Origin: Myxococcus virescens
GTDB taxonomy: Bacteria > Myxococcota > Myxococcia > Myxococcales > Myxococcaceae
Length of the DNA stretch: 64,000 nt
Direction: 5' to 3'
Assembly: GCF_900101905.1 (NCBI RefSeq)
Contig: NZ_FNAJ01000015.1
Coordinates: 124,001-188,000 of the forward strand
Every line of letters begins with the position of its first letter. Within the stretch, counting starts at the first letter, position 1. Under the pieces are notes generated by a model. That model saw only the letters and a list, made by a program, of their open reading frames with translations, was not told the DNA's origin and searched no databases. The position numbers and the translations under genes are program-made. This document shows, piece after piece, positions 26,401-35,234 of the stretch.

Positions 26401-27554
26401 GTGCCCACGTGGTGGAACGTGTGGTTCTCGTACCGGAACAGACCGCTGGTGGTCCCCACCCACAGCGTGCCGCGGCGGTCCTCCAGCACGGCGCTGACCG
26501 TCTCGTCGGCCAGCCCCTCGGGGATGCCATATGTGGCGAAGGGACCGTCACGCAGGCGCATCAGGCCCGAATAGGTGCCCACCCAGAGGTGGCCGTCCCG
26601 GTCCTCCAGCAGCGACAGCACCGCGGACTCCGCCATCCACTCCATGCCGGGCACCGGCTCGCTGAAGCCCTTCGTGTTGTGCCGCGTCAGGCCGCCGCGA
26701 TGCGTGCCCACCCAGAGGTTGCCGTCACCGTCGGCGTACAGCGCGTTGACGGACAGGGACGGCAGGCCATCGTCGGTCGTGAAGCGCTGAGCCACCACGC
26801 CATTCCACGAATAGAGGCCCGCCTTCGTCCCCAGCCAGAGCACGCCCGTCGCATCGCGCCGCAGCGCCATCACATAGGGCCGGGACTCCGGCCCGGGGAA
26901 GGGGAACGGCGCCGGCTCCACGCGCCCATCCACCCACCGGGCCAGCCCCTCCGGCGTGCCCACCCAGAGCGACGTGCCCTCACCGGGCGTCAGCGCCGTG
27001 ATGTGGGAGGCGGGCAGGCCATCCGCCACCGTGTACTGGCGCGTCACGCTCTCGCCCATGCGCACCTGCCAGAGCCCCGCGGTCGTGCCCACCCACAGCA
27101 AGCCATCCGCCGCCACCAGCGTCTCCACCCGCGCGGTCTCCAGCGGCCCGGCGGCGCCCGGGGCGCGCTCGAAGCGGCCGTCGCGGTACGCCACCAATCC
27201 CTGGCCCGTGCCCACCCACAGCGTGCCCGACGCATCCTCCGCGAGCGCCTTGATGGTGTGGTTGCGCAGCTCCGGCGTATTGCGCTTGTCGAACACGGTG
27301 AAGCGCGCGCCGTCGAAACGGGCCAGCCCCTCCCACGTGCCCAGCCAGAGGTAGCCGTCGCGCGTCTGCACCATGGACAGCAGGCTGTTCTGCGGCAGCC
27401 CGTCGTCGCTGCGCCACATGTCCTGGCTGTACTGCGAGACACGACGCTGGGGGTCCAGGGCCATGCCCGGCGTCGCCAGGATGAGTCCCACGAAGAAGAA
27501 CCACCCGATGAACCCCCGCCCGAGAGCGCGGGCTCGCTGCCCCGGAGTGCGCAT
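23448..27554 (-). CDS. Hybrid histidine kinase with two-component propeller sensor and C-terminal receiver
   Basis: 1368 residues from the ATG at 27554, chosen because it gives a clean signal peptide; a start 39 bp upstream is possible. The periplasmic part (about 40-640) is an array of Reg_prop blades with the DGxLWVGTxxGL pattern. A Y_Y_Y domain follows at about 665-748, then one transmembrane helix near 755-778. HisKA has the phospho-acceptor in GHEINNPLAY near 840, and HATPase_c spans 925-1058 with DTGSGIS. A 165-residue Ala/Gly/Ser/Pro-rich linker leads to a receiver domain with Asp near 1288 (VVLCDLMMPEMTG). There is no DNA-binding domain, unlike many Bacteroidetes homologues, so output is by phosphotransfer. 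The ligand is probably a polysaccharide or other extracellular compound (inference). Confidence 0.9.
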   Translation of the reverse strand: MRTPGQRARALGRGFIGWFFFVGLILATPGMALDPQRRVSQYSQDMWRSDDGLPQNSLLSMVQTRDGYLWLGTWEGLARFDGARFTVFDKRNTPELRNHTIKALAEDASGTLWVGTGQGLVAYRDGRFERAPGAAGPLETARVETLVAADGLLWVGTTAGLWQVRMGESVTRQYTVADGLPASHITALTPGEGTSLWVGTPEGLARWVDGRVEPAPFPFPGPESRPYVMALRRDATGVLWLGTKAGLYSWNGVVAQRFTTDDGLPSLSVNALYADGDGNLWVGTHRGGLTRHNTKGFSEPVPGMEWMAESAVLSLLEDRDGHLWVGTYSGLMRLRDGPFATYGIPEGLADETVSAVLEDRRGTLWVGTTSGLFRYENHTFHHVGTEQGLPESVIPAMHEAHDGTLWVGTLTGAYRYDGQRFTRVSRAQGLPHDVVTAILVDSRGDTWLGTQAGLARMHGGGVTVYGPKQGFTNPIIVMVEDSRGRVWFGSDTGLVRWDGEQKGFQRFTQQDGLPGDLVLALHADPDGTVWVGTETGLGRWREGTWARFTVAQGLYDDAVFSLVPDGDGSLWMSSNKGVSRVSRRDLEDVAAGVRPRLTTLDFDTRDGMRSAECNGNTQPSAWRGEDGRLWFTNLRGAIVVDPVRVRESRQPPEVRIEEVRVQGTPVPMEGPVELEPGASRLEIRFTAFTPVDAARLPFRYRLAGHDDTWVHAESRRALYNGLRPGSYRFEVQAKGRDGGWTEPVSLDVVLEPKLWQRTGFWLLCVLGVGILGVSVYLLRVGQLKDRERWLAERVKDRTQALARANAELEANMRTLRQAQAQLVQTGRLAAVGQLAAGVGHEINNPLAYIVSNLEHASEEADALARELDGTRDVGARLKDVNQALRDALLGADRVRRIVQDLKMFSRPDDEKQGPVELHAVLDSAVKIAMGELRPRAKLVRDYGDVPRVEGNEARLAQVFLNLLINAAQALPEGQAESNEVRLVTRRGPDGRVVTEVRDTGSGISPELLGRIFDPFYTTKPVGVGTGLGLSLCHAYLTAMGGTIVVDSEAGRGSVFRVTLRAAAEAQRAGGDGASVEPPATSERGVPGTAVPGTPASSGHIATAPDVSVEHGVAASDATTMRLRGELDSAPRASAPERAQGAGGGITPPQAKSTDGRAADSDAPAASQENGGRMAAQDASVTSGMSRSSDVGTVGSHLGAPSSTHGSADGPPSDGAGEGGRFSAQAAPAPAPAEAATRGRVLVVDDDALVSGAIRRTLARENDVDVLVSARRALEKLTGTEARYDVVLCDLMMPEMTGMDLYDALAQVDSRAAERIVFITGGAFTATARTFLERVGNPRVEKPFDPEALRQLVRSEVARARREASGRAA

Positions 27555-27593
27555 GTCGCACGCAGTGTCCAGCAGAAACGGCCCAGAGGCCAC

Positions 27594-27964
27594 ACGCCGC
27601 CGAATTCACCGGAGGTGGAACGTTCAGTGAACGGTCTTGGCGGCAGCGGCGAGGGACCGGCCTCCTCCCCCTGTACAGCCCCACCGACTTCCCCCCGCCG
27701 CTGCCGCCGCGCCGCCACCACCTGTGGAGCCGGGAACCGCACCCCCGGCTCCGTCATGGCCTTGGCCATTGCGCGCCCGGCGAGGAGGCCCCGGTGGTGG
27801 CGGAGGCCTCCGACGCGTCGCGCAGGGGTGAAGATGCGAGCCACGCCCCCACCGCGCCACTGCGGGAATGCGACACCCTGGGTGTCCCCCGGTCGAACCC
27901 AGCGGAGCCATGAGGCGCACGTCCTCCCGTCCGGTCTATGCTCCACGCGCCGAAAAGAGGGTGG
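27594..27964. promoter_or_regulatory. Divergent control region with a 13-bp palindrome
   Basis: This 371-bp gap lies between the divergent hybrid-kinase and RDD genes. At 27621-27633 it holds a perfect interrupted palindrome (CGTTCA-G-TGAACG), 67 bp upstream of the kinase start codon and in operator position. Nothing else is recognised in the gap. Confidence 0.4.
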
Positions 27965-28636
27965 ATGAGCAACGGGTCGTTGTTTGCGACGGACCAGGTG
28001 ACCACGCAGGGGCGGTACCAGTGGCACCTGTGGGTGGCGGATGTGCTGGACCTGGGGACGTCCGTCCTCGTGGGCTGGGGCGCGTTACGCGCGCTGGAGC
28101 AGGACCGCACCCCACTATCGATGCCCCTGGCCATGGCCCTGGCGTGGCTCACCGCGTCCGCCGTGGGCGGATTGACGGGCCGGACCTTCTGGCGACAGGT
28201 GGCCGGGGTGAAGCTGGTGCGCGCGGAGCACACGCCCGGGTTGCTCCGTGGCCTGGCCCGCGCCTTCACCACGCCGCTGGACCTGCTGCTGAACGCGGTG
28301 CTGATGCGCCGTCCCCTGGACACGCTGCTCGGGCTCCACGCGGAGCCCGTCGTCTCCGGCGCGGGCCCTCGCCTCAAGGGCGTGGCGCTCCAGCTGCCCT
28401 GGCTGGCGGTGCTGGCGGGCGCGGTGTGGCTGCTCGTCACCCCCACCAAGGCGGAGATGCTCCAGTACCTGGGCCGCACGCTGACGGGCTGGCACTGCTG
28501 CCACGGCACGCGCGAGATGACGTGGCAGTGCCGCACGTCCCTGGACCGCGCGGTGCGCAACGCCCGGAGTGGGGACGCCGAGGTGAAGGCGCTCGTCGCC
28601 GACTGCCCCGTCGCCCGCGCGCGGCTGGGGCCTTGA
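27965..28636 (+). CDS. RDD-family membrane protein
   Basis: 223 residues; start at 27965 with AGAGGG upstream. Hydrophobic helices lie near residues 25-45, 55-75 and 135-155. A FWRQVAGVKLVRA segment near 80 is the conserved Gly/Lys-containing stretch after the first RDD helices. RDD proteins are small integral membrane proteins of mostly unknown function, some implicated in transport. The C-terminal 60 residues contain four Cys (WHCCHG, WQCRT, VADCP) and are probably extracytoplasmic, a feature not general for RDD proteins. It is convergent with the Ser/Thr kinase gene. Confidence 0.75.
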   Translation: MSNGSLFATDQVTTQGRYQWHLWVADVLDLGTSVLVGWGALRALEQDRTPLSMPLAMALAWLTASAVGGLTGRTFWRQVAGVKLVRAEHTPGLLRGLARAFTTPLDLLLNAVLMRRPLDTLLGLHAEPVVSGAGPRLKGVALQLPWLAVLAGAVWLLVTPTKAEMLQYLGRTLTGWHCCHGTREMTWQCRTSLDRAVRNARSGDAEVKALVADCPVARARLGP

Positions 28637-28667
28637 GCCTTCCGCGTCCGTCACGGCGCGGAGCGCC

Positions 28668-31010
28668 TCAGCGCACCTTCACCCGCAGCTCGCCTTCCTT
28701 GCAGATGACGCCCAGATAGCCGGAGCCCACGTCGAAGTTCGGGTTGTGGCGGAAACGGCTGGCCGTCTTCCGCTCCCCGGCCTTCACGACGCCCAGCCAC
28801 GCCGCTTTGCGGATGTCCTTCACCACGTAACAGTCCGTCCAGTCGATGGACTCGTGGTTCTGGACCTCCACACCCGGGTCCAGGAAGCCGCCCACCCCGC
28901 CCTGCTCGCTCGCGTGGCCGCGCAGCGTGCGCTTCGCGGGGGCCGCGGCCACGACGGCCTCCACCTCGCCCTTGTCGGGCTCGGCGGCCTGCGCCTGGGA
29001 CTCCTCGGTCGCCGACGCGTCGGCGGGGGCGTCATCCCGTCCAGGCGCCGCCACGAAGAGGTCCTCCGAAGCCGCCAGGGCACGGTCATCCAGTTCGATG
29101 AACGCCCGCGTCGGTCGCATCACGGCGCCGCGTCCTGGCCGCACCACCCGGGCCCGCCCCAGCACCTCGCGCTTGCCGCTCTTCAACGGCCCCAGCACGT
29201 CCATCTCCACACCTGGGAGGAAGCCCCGCCCGATGATGCTCCGGTCGACATAGTAGCGCCCGTTCGCGCGCTGAATCGGGAGCACCTTCGCCGGCGTGGC
29301 ATAGACGACGGCGGGCTCGACGGGGACCGCCGGCTTCTTCGCGGACGTCTTCACCGACGCGGGGCGTGGCGCCCGAGCCCGCTCGGGCTCCGCCTGGTCG
29401 TTCTCGGCGCGCGCCGAGGACGGCGCGGACGCCACCTCTGCGACACCCGGCCCGCCCGCGGCCACCACCGCCGCACCGGCGTCAGCGCCCGTGCCCGCGT
29501 CGGACAAGGGCGCTGCTTCCGCGCTCGCCTCCTGCCGCGCGGCGGCGACGGGCGTCTCCACCCCCTCGTCCGAAGCCGGGGGCGACGCGACCTGCCCTGA
29601 AGCACCGGCCACGGGGCCGGTGGCCACCGGCGCCACGCCCGACGACTGGACGACGAGCGCGGTGACGGCGGAGGTGGCAATCACCAGCAACACGGCGATG
29701 GCGGCATAGAGCCCCACCGGCCGCTTCCGGGACGTCCGTTCCTCCAGCGCCGCCGCGGACACGACGGTGGGCGCGACGACGGACTGGGACGCGGCGGGCT
29801 CGCCCCCCGGAGCCACCCCGACGCCGGAGGGCGAGTCGGAAGGCGGCCGCACCGTGGTGCTCCCGGTGCCCAGGTCATCGCCGTCCGCATAGATGGCGCC
29901 GGGACGGGCCACGCCTCCCGAGCCGAACCCGGGCTGCGCCGCCGGGCCGCGCATCAGCGTGGGCTCGAAGCCCACGGCCGGCTGCGGCCCGGTGCCATAG
30001 CCCGGCGCGGGGGTGCGGCGGTGGTTGGAGGACGAAGACACCTTGGAGATGAGCTTGCGCTGGGCGTCGAACGCCTCCGGGCACAGCGCGCGCACGAAGT
30101 GGCCCACCTCCTCGGCGCCCATCGCGGTCCCCGAGCGCACCAACTCCGTGTTGAGCGCGCGCGCCAGCTCGTCCGAACGCATGTAGCGGTCGTCCGGGCG
30201 GGCCGCCAGCGCGCGGCGCACGACGGCGTCCAGCGCGGCGTCCACGTCCGGCCGCAGCTCGCTCAGCGATGGCACCACCGGCTGCGACATGGCTGCCATC
30301 ATCTCGCCCACCGTCCCGTGGGGGATGAGCGAGCGGCCGGCCAGCATCTCCCACACCACGACGCCACACGAATAGATGTCGCTGCGGTGGTCCAGGGGCT
30401 CGGCGCGCACCTGCTCGGGGGACATGTACCCCAGCTTCCCCATCACCGTGGACGGCAGCGTGTACTTGCTGCGCGCCGCGGACTTGGCGAGGCCGAAGTC
30501 GATGACCTTCACCTCGCCCTCGTAGGACACCATGACGTTGTGCGGGGACACGTCGCGGTGGACGATGCCCAGCGGCGAGCCGTCCGGCCCCGTCTTGCGG
30601 TGCGCGTAGCCCAGGCCCTCCGCGATGCGCTGGCCGAGGAACAACGCCACCGGCACCGGCACCGCCACGCCCTGCGAGCGCGCCTGCTCCAACAGGTAGG
30701 CCAGGTCCACGCCGGCCACGTACTCCAACGCCATGAAGTACGTGCCGTCCGCCTCACCCATGTCGTAGACCTGGGCAATGGACGAGTGCACCAGGTGCAC
30801 CAGCACCTTGGCCTCGTGGTGGAACCGGTCCAGGAACTGACGGTCCTTCAGCAGCGCCGGCAGAATCGTCTTCACGATGCACGGCTTCTCGAAGCCGGCC
30901 GCGCCGCTGATTTTCGCCAGGTACACCTCCCCCATGCCCCCCTGGCCCAGGGGGTGGACGAGCTCATAGCGCCCGAGGAAGCGGGAGGACTCTGTAGGGA
31001 CGGTACTCAT
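28668..31010 (-). CDS. Membrane-anchored Ser/Thr protein kinase with unusual ectodomain
   Basis: 780 residues from 31010. The Hanks-type kinase domain spans 12-275 and is complete: GQGGMGEVY, VKTI with the Lys, HRDVSPHN near 152, DFGLAKS and GYMSPEQV. A flexible Pro/Gly/Ser linker leads to a single transmembrane helix near 433-457. The outer 320 residues are Ala/Pro-rich, then contain two small beta-rich parts, one at about 570-640 (YYVDRSIIGRGFLPGVEMDVLG) and one at the C-terminus with two Cys (WTDCYVVKD, GVICKEG). I recognise no PASTA or WD domain, so the signal sensed is unknown. Typical of the large myxobacterial Pkn repertoire. It is convergent with the RDD gene. Confidence 0.88.
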   Translation of the reverse strand: MSTVPTESSRFLGRYELVHPLGQGGMGEVYLAKISGAAGFEKPCIVKTILPALLKDRQFLDRFHHEAKVLVHLVHSSIAQVYDMGEADGTYFMALEYVAGVDLAYLLEQARSQGVAVPVPVALFLGQRIAEGLGYAHRKTGPDGSPLGIVHRDVSPHNVMVSYEGEVKVIDFGLAKSAARSKYTLPSTVMGKLGYMSPEQVRAEPLDHRSDIYSCGVVVWEMLAGRSLIPHGTVGEMMAAMSQPVVPSLSELRPDVDAALDAVVRRALAARPDDRYMRSDELARALNTELVRSGTAMGAEEVGHFVRALCPEAFDAQRKLISKVSSSSNHRRTPAPGYGTGPQPAVGFEPTLMRGPAAQPGFGSGGVARPGAIYADGDDLGTGSTTVRPPSDSPSGVGVAPGGEPAASQSVVAPTVVSAAALEERTSRKRPVGLYAAIAVLLVIATSAVTALVVQSSGVAPVATGPVAGASGQVASPPASDEGVETPVAAARQEASAEAAPLSDAGTGADAGAAVVAAGGPGVAEVASAPSSARAENDQAEPERARAPRPASVKTSAKKPAVPVEPAVVYATPAKVLPIQRANGRYYVDRSIIGRGFLPGVEMDVLGPLKSGKREVLGRARVVRPGRGAVMRPTRAFIELDDRALAASEDLFVAAPGRDDAPADASATEESQAQAAEPDKGEVEAVVAAAPAKRTLRGHASEQGGVGGFLDPGVEVQNHESIDWTDCYVVKDIRKAAWLGVVKAGERKTASRFRHNPNFDVGSGYLGVICKEGELRVKVR

Positions 31011-31359
31011 GGCGTCTGGCGGCAGCGAAGCACCCGAAAGCGGACGGAATCAAGAAGCGGGCAACTTCCTTCCCTCTGACACCGCCAGGGCCTTGGACGG
31101 AAACTCGCCCTCCGACAGTGCGCCCGCCGCGTACCCGTCGGGCGGGGTGGGTGTTCAGGAGCGCGGTGAATGCCGGGTGCGTGCGTGAAGGCAACCCTGA
31201 TTTGGGGTTCCCATCCGCCGCTCAACACATGCGGTGTGCACCGCCGCACCTCAGGCAGGGGGGCACCCCCCAGTCCGTTGCCACGCTTTCGCGAAATGCG
31301 CTCCCTGGGGGATGCGCGCCCGGTGTCTCCGCCGGGTGCCGTTCGAGAAGGAGCGGCTC

Positions 31360-33093
31360 ATGAAGCGGTGGGGACTCATGGGGCTGTTGGCACTCGCGGC
31401 ATGTGGGCCGGACGACTCCTCGGACAAGGGAGCCCAGAGCCAGGTCTGCCCGAACATCATCGCGGGCTCCCTGTCCGAACCCGTGGAGACACGGCACGTC
31501 CGGGCCCCCCTGACGGATGACGACGGCCGGCAGCGAGTCATCATCCGTTATCGGAATCAGGGGGTGATGGCCACCGCCCGCGTGCATCAAGTGGGTGGAC
31601 AGGTGACTGCCACCTTCCGCTCCACGCCCGCGGTGGCGGCGCGCATGTCGCTCCAGGAGCAGCGCGCGCTCCTGGCCGAAGACCCGACAGTGGAGAGCAT
31701 CGAGCAGGACCAGGAATGGCGCGCCCTGGCCCCCGCCACCGCGCCGATTCATCCCATCCTGGCCTCGGTGGCGCGGGGCGCCACGCCGCGCGAGTTCACC
31801 CCCGGGCTGCGCAAGGTCCAGGCGCACGAGGTGTGGGACGTGGATGGGGACGGACTGCCGGACCCGGACCGGCCCACGGGCGCGGGCGTGCGGCTGTGTG
31901 TCATCGACAGCGGCCTGGATTTGGAGCACCCGGAGCTGCGCGACGCGGTGGTCGCCGGCCGCGACCTGCTGGAGGACGATGACGACCCGTCCGACTTCAG
32001 CAGCGGCCACGGCTGGGGCACCGGCCACGGCACGCACGTGGCGGGCATCATCGCGGCGCGGCCAGGCCACGGCGGTCGCGGCTCGCCCCAGCTGTCGGAC
32101 ACCGGGGTGATGGGCGTGGCACCGGGCGTGGAGCTGATCATCACCCGGGTGCTGGACATCCACGGCCGCACGCACATGAGCTTCGTCCTGGCGGCGGTGG
32201 AGTACTGCGCGGAGCAGGGCGCCAAGGTCATCTCCCTGTCGCTGGGCGGCGGCGTGCCCTCCAAGACGACGTTCGAGGTCTTCGCGGCGGCCCACGCGCA
32301 GGGCATCCTGGTGGTGGCCGCGTCGGGTAACAGCAACGCCCAGCGGGTGGACTACCCCGCGTCGGACCCGCACGTGCTGGCGGTGGGCGCGGTGGACTCC
32401 CTGGACCAGCGGGCCACCTTCTCCTCCGGCGGAAGCCAGCTCGCGCTGGTGGCCCCGGGCGTGGATGTGCTGTCCACCTTCCCGCGCGGACAGGGCGCGT
32501 TCTCCACGGTGGACGTGCGGGACACCCGGCCGCTGTCGCGCTCACTGCTGTATGCCCCCATCGAGAACAAGTGGGGCAAGCTGGTGGACTGCGGGGGCGG
32601 CGCGACGCTGGACTCGTGCAAGGGCAGCACGTGCAGCGGCTTCGTCGCGTACGTGCGGCACGGCGAGGTGCCCACCGACATGGCCATGGTCAACGTGATG
32701 AAGCAGGGCGCGCGCGCCGTCATCTTCGCCAACTCGAGCTGGGAGGGCGGCGTGGACATCCTCACCATGCCTCGGCGAGGGCAGTGGGTGCCCGCCGTCA
32801 CCATCACCCAGGCGGGTGGCACCGTGCTGCACCGGATGCTGGGCGAGCTGGCCCGCATCAGCATGAGCCCGGCGGACTACGCCTATATGTCCGGCACCTC
32901 CATGGCCGCGCCCTACGTGAGCGGCGTGGCCGCGCTGCTCTTCAGCGCCCGTCCCTCCGCCACGCCGGACCAGGTCAAACACGCCCTGTTGTCCTCGGCG
33001 AAGGACCTGGGGCCTTCCGGCCATGACGAGGACTTTGGCCATGGGCTGGTGCAGGCCCGCGGCGCGCTGGAGGTCCTCACCCAGCTGCCCTGA
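31360..33093 (+). CDS. Subtilisin-like (S8) protease lipoprotein with PA insertion
   Basis: 577 residues; start at 31360 with AAGGAG upstream. The signal peptide ends in LAACG, a lipobox. A pro-domain of the I9 type covers about 45-125. The catalytic triad is complete: VIDSGLD near 181, GHGTHVAGI near 223 and SGTSMAAPYVSG near 512. Between the His and Ser blocks is a protease-associated (PA) insert at about 390-490 (LVDCGGGATLDSCKGSTC with paired Cys). Probably an envelope-anchored or surface protease for digestion of prey or matrix protein. It lies 110 bp upstream of a barrel-protein gene on the same strand. Confidence 0.9.
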   Translation: MKRWGLMGLLALAACGPDDSSDKGAQSQVCPNIIAGSLSEPVETRHVRAPLTDDDGRQRVIIRYRNQGVMATARVHQVGGQVTATFRSTPAVAARMSLQEQRALLAEDPTVESIEQDQEWRALAPATAPIHPILASVARGATPREFTPGLRKVQAHEVWDVDGDGLPDPDRPTGAGVRLCVIDSGLDLEHPELRDAVVAGRDLLEDDDDPSDFSSGHGWGTGHGTHVAGIIAARPGHGGRGSPQLSDTGVMGVAPGVELIITRVLDIHGRTHMSFVLAAVEYCAEQGAKVISLSLGGGVPSKTTFEVFAAAHAQGILVVAASGNSNAQRVDYPASDPHVLAVGAVDSLDQRATFSSGGSQLALVAPGVDVLSTFPRGQGAFSTVDVRDTRPLSRSLLYAPIENKWGKLVDCGGGATLDSCKGSTCSGFVAYVRHGEVPTDMAMVNVMKQGARAVIFANSSWEGGVDILTMPRRGQWVPAVTITQAGGTVLHRMLGELARISMSPADYAYMSGTSMAAPYVSGVAALLFSARPSATPDQVKHALLSSAKDLGPSGHDEDFGHGLVQARGALEVLTQLP

Positions 33094-33203
33094 CGGGTGG
33101 GAAGGACAGCCGCACCAGGTGCCCCACGGCCCGCGTGGGCCTGATTGCCAGGCCCTCCCACGCGGACCACGTTGCCTTTCGGACGCAAACCAAGGAGTCC
33201 GTC

Positions 33204-33881
33204 ATGAAGGCATTCGTACGTGGCGCGCTGTGCGCGGCAGCGCTCTGGGGCGGCGCCGCGCTGGCCCAGGCGGAGGACCGCCCCATCGCGGAGCCGCGCA
33301 TGCGGTCCGCGGAGACAGTGGAGTTCAACGACAGCGGGCGGAAGCGGGCCGACACCGGCATCTATGCCCAGCTGGGCGGCGGCCTGGAGGGCTACACCGG
33401 TCAGCTCGCTCCGGAGGTCACGCCGGGCTTCTCCTATGGCGCCGCGCTGGGCTACCGGCCGCACGCATTCTTCGCCGTCGAGCTGGGCTACAGCGGCGGC
33501 CTGAGCGACATCGACAGCCGCATGGGGCTGCTCGACGACGGCGAGGGCGGACCGGACATCGTCCGCAACGCCGGCCAGGCCGTCATCGTGGGCAACTTCA
33601 CCGACACCCGGCTCCAACCCTACGTCCTGACGGGCATCGGCCTGGACCGCTACAACGTCCGCAACGACGCCCGGGGCGCCGTCCGCGGCTTCTCCGATGA
33701 CACCAGCGGCTACGTGCCCGCCGGCGCGGGCCTGCGCTACCAGATGGGCAACCTCATCACCGCCGACGCCCGGGTGAACTACAACTTCCTGTTCGACCAG
33801 GACTTCGCCCCGGGCGGCCGGGCTCCCGGCGCGCTGGACGGCCGCTACTCGGCGATGCTCTCGCTGGGCGGAACCTACTGA
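33204..33881 (+). CDS. Outer-membrane beta-barrel protein
   Basis: 225 residues; start at 33204 with AAGGAG upstream. A signal peptide ending ALAQA is followed by alternating hydrophobic/polar strands rich in Gly and aromatics (IYAQLGGGLEGYTG, VELGYSGGL, PYVLTGIGLDRYNV, AGLRYQMGN). The last strand is SAMLSLGGTY, a typical barrel end but with a terminal Tyr rather than Phe. This fits an OmpA/OmpW-size eight-stranded barrel. Function unknown. It follows the subtilase gene at 110 bp and converges on the DUF2267 gene. Confidence 0.75.
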   Translation: MKAFVRGALCAAALWGGAALAQAEDRPIAEPRMRSAETVEFNDSGRKRADTGIYAQLGGGLEGYTGQLAPEVTPGFSYGAALGYRPHAFFAVELGYSGGLSDIDSRMGLLDDGEGGPDIVRNAGQAVIVGNFTDTRLQPYVLTGIGLDRYNVRNDARGAVRGFSDDTSGYVPAGAGLRYQMGNLITADARVNYNFLFDQDFAPGGRAPGALDGRYSAMLSLGGTY

Positions 33882-33940
33882 CGGCGGCGGCGGAAGCGTC
33901 CGGGGCCTTCTCCCCCGGGTGCCCCGCCCCTTGAACGGCC

Positions 33941-34399
33941 TCAGTAGGGCCGGTCGACATGCATCCGCGCGGCGGCCCACGTCCCCTGGAGCCAGGCGGG
34001 GAGCTGCTGCTCCAACTTCTTCGCCTCCCCTTCGGTGATTTGGGCATGGAGCGCGGAGAACACGCCGTGGAGCACCAGCCGCACGTTCTCCGGTTCCGCG
34101 TTCAGGTGGTTGGCCACCATCAAGTAGAAGTCGTCACGGTCCAGCTTCGCGGGCGCCTCGCCGTGGTGCCTGTGACAGCCGCGCAACAGCTCGCGCACGT
34201 CCGGCGAGAGCTGCTCGCGCAGGTGCGCCACCCACGAACCGGACAGGCGCTCCGACAACGCGCAGAACACCGCCTCGGCGGCCTTGTCCGCTTCGTAATC
34301 CGGAATCTGGGAGGATATTGCGTCCAGAAACGATTTGCGGTCCGTCCCCACGCCCAGTCCCGTCCACGAAGGCGTGCGCTCCTGCTTTTGTATCGACAT
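33941..34399 (-). CDS. DUF2267 domain protein
   Basis: 152 residues; start at 34399 with GAGGAG upstream. The sequence is predicted mostly helical and fits DUF2267: FLDAISSQIPDYEADKAAEAV, then LREQLSPDVRELLRG and the DRDDFYLMVANHL region. Such proteins are small and cytoplasmic with no known activity. It stands alone, convergent with the barrel gene and divergent from the small lipoprotein gene. Confidence 0.75.
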   Translation of the reverse strand: MSIQKQERTPSWTGLGVGTDRKSFLDAISSQIPDYEADKAAEAVFCALSERLSGSWVAHLREQLSPDVRELLRGCHRHHGEAPAKLDRDDFYLMVANHLNAEPENVRLVLHGVFSALHAQITEGEAKKLEQQLPAWLQGTWAAARMHVDRPY

Positions 34400-34823
34400 G
34401 GTGTCGTCTCCTCTCCCTGCCCTTCACCGTGGGGGTGCGCGGGAGCGCTGACAGCAGACCGCGCGGCGGAGGCTGGGCCGCCCGTTACATGGGAAGAACC
34501 TCCGCGCGCCAAGACCAGACATGCCCGGATTCGGGATTTACGTGTCCGTCTTTGGGACCGAGGTGACAGCCAAACGCGTCAAGCGTTTGTGTTTGATTCG
34601 ACCGATGATTCCATCTGATGGAGCGCCACGCGGCGTGCTCCGCCGGAAACACTTGGCGTTCAAAACTGCCCGGAACTCCTGGGGAACTGTTCAAATCCCG
34701 GCCCCACGAAGAATGCGAGGGGTGGCTGGAATGAATTCCCATCGCAATTGTCTTGAGCGCGCATCGTAGACCGCTTGCACGGCGACCTTGCCGCCATCTC
34801 AACCATCAAGAATTGAGGAATTC
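34400..34823. promoter_or_regulatory. Divergent intergenic region with an inverted repeat
   Basis: This 424-bp region separates DUF2267 and a small lipoprotein gene. It contains a 19-bp inverted repeat at 34571-34589 (CAAACGC-GTCAA-GCGTTTG) inside an AT-richer patch, and a GGAACT direct repeat near 34670-34690. No gene is seen. It probably holds both promoters, but no -35/-10 pair is convincing. Confidence 0.4.
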
Positions 34824-35234
34824 ATGTATCGCATTGCCGTAGCCGCCCTGGTCCTTGCCGCGTCCGGTTGCGCCACCACGGGCGGTGGCGGTGGCCGTGA
34901 GGGCAACGCCACCATCGCCGGCGTCATCCGCCTGCCGGAGAGCGGGCTGCGTGCCGATGACGCCTGCGGGCAGCTCCAGGTCATCGTGGCCTCGCCGGAC
35001 GCGCCCACCAACGGGCTGGGCCGGACGATGGTGAAGCCGAGCCGCGGCAACCGCTGCTCCTTCACGGTGTCGGGCGTGCCCAGCAACACCGACCTCCAGG
35101 TCGGGCTCGCGGCGGGCGGCGGCCTGAAGTGCGAGACGGGCGCCACGCCGACCATCACCCCGGAGCCTTCCACGGTGAAGGTGGGCGACTACGGCACCGC
35201 CACGCGCGACTTCGCCCTGAGCTGCGGCGCCTGA
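34824..35234 (+). CDS. Small putative lipoprotein with carboxypeptidase-regulatory-like fold
   Basis: 136 residues; start at 34824 after TGAGGAATTC. The signal peptide ends in AASGCA, a lipobox, and is followed by a Gly-rich linker. The mature part (ATIAGVIRLPESGLRADDACGQLQVIV... ending RDFALSCGA) has the strand pattern of a small Ig/transthyretin-like domain and three Cys that could form disulfides. No enzymatic motif. Family not recognised with certainty; role unknown. Confidence 0.65.
   Translation: MYRIAVAALVLAASGCATTGGGGGREGNATIAGVIRLPESGLRADDACGQLQVIVASPDAPTNGLGRTMVKPSRGNRCSFTVSGVPSNTDLQVGLAAGGGLKCETGATPTITPEPSTVKVGDYGTATRDFALSCGA

Noticed and set aside
25640..27430. Regularly spaced repeats resembling a tandem array or CRISPR
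   Set aside because: The periodicity is the roughly 130-bp DGxLWVGT propeller blade repeat of a coding sequence; units are diverged and there are no uniform spacers.
24138..27968. A 1,276-codon open frame antisense to the hybrid kinase
   Set aside because: Arg/His/Pro/Gln-rich shadow with no recognisable motif; the opposite strand encodes an intact sensor kinase.
34660..34690. TTGGCG...TGC resembling a sigma-54 promoter
   Set aside because: The GG-to-GC distance is 11 rather than the required 10 bp, and conserved bases are missing.
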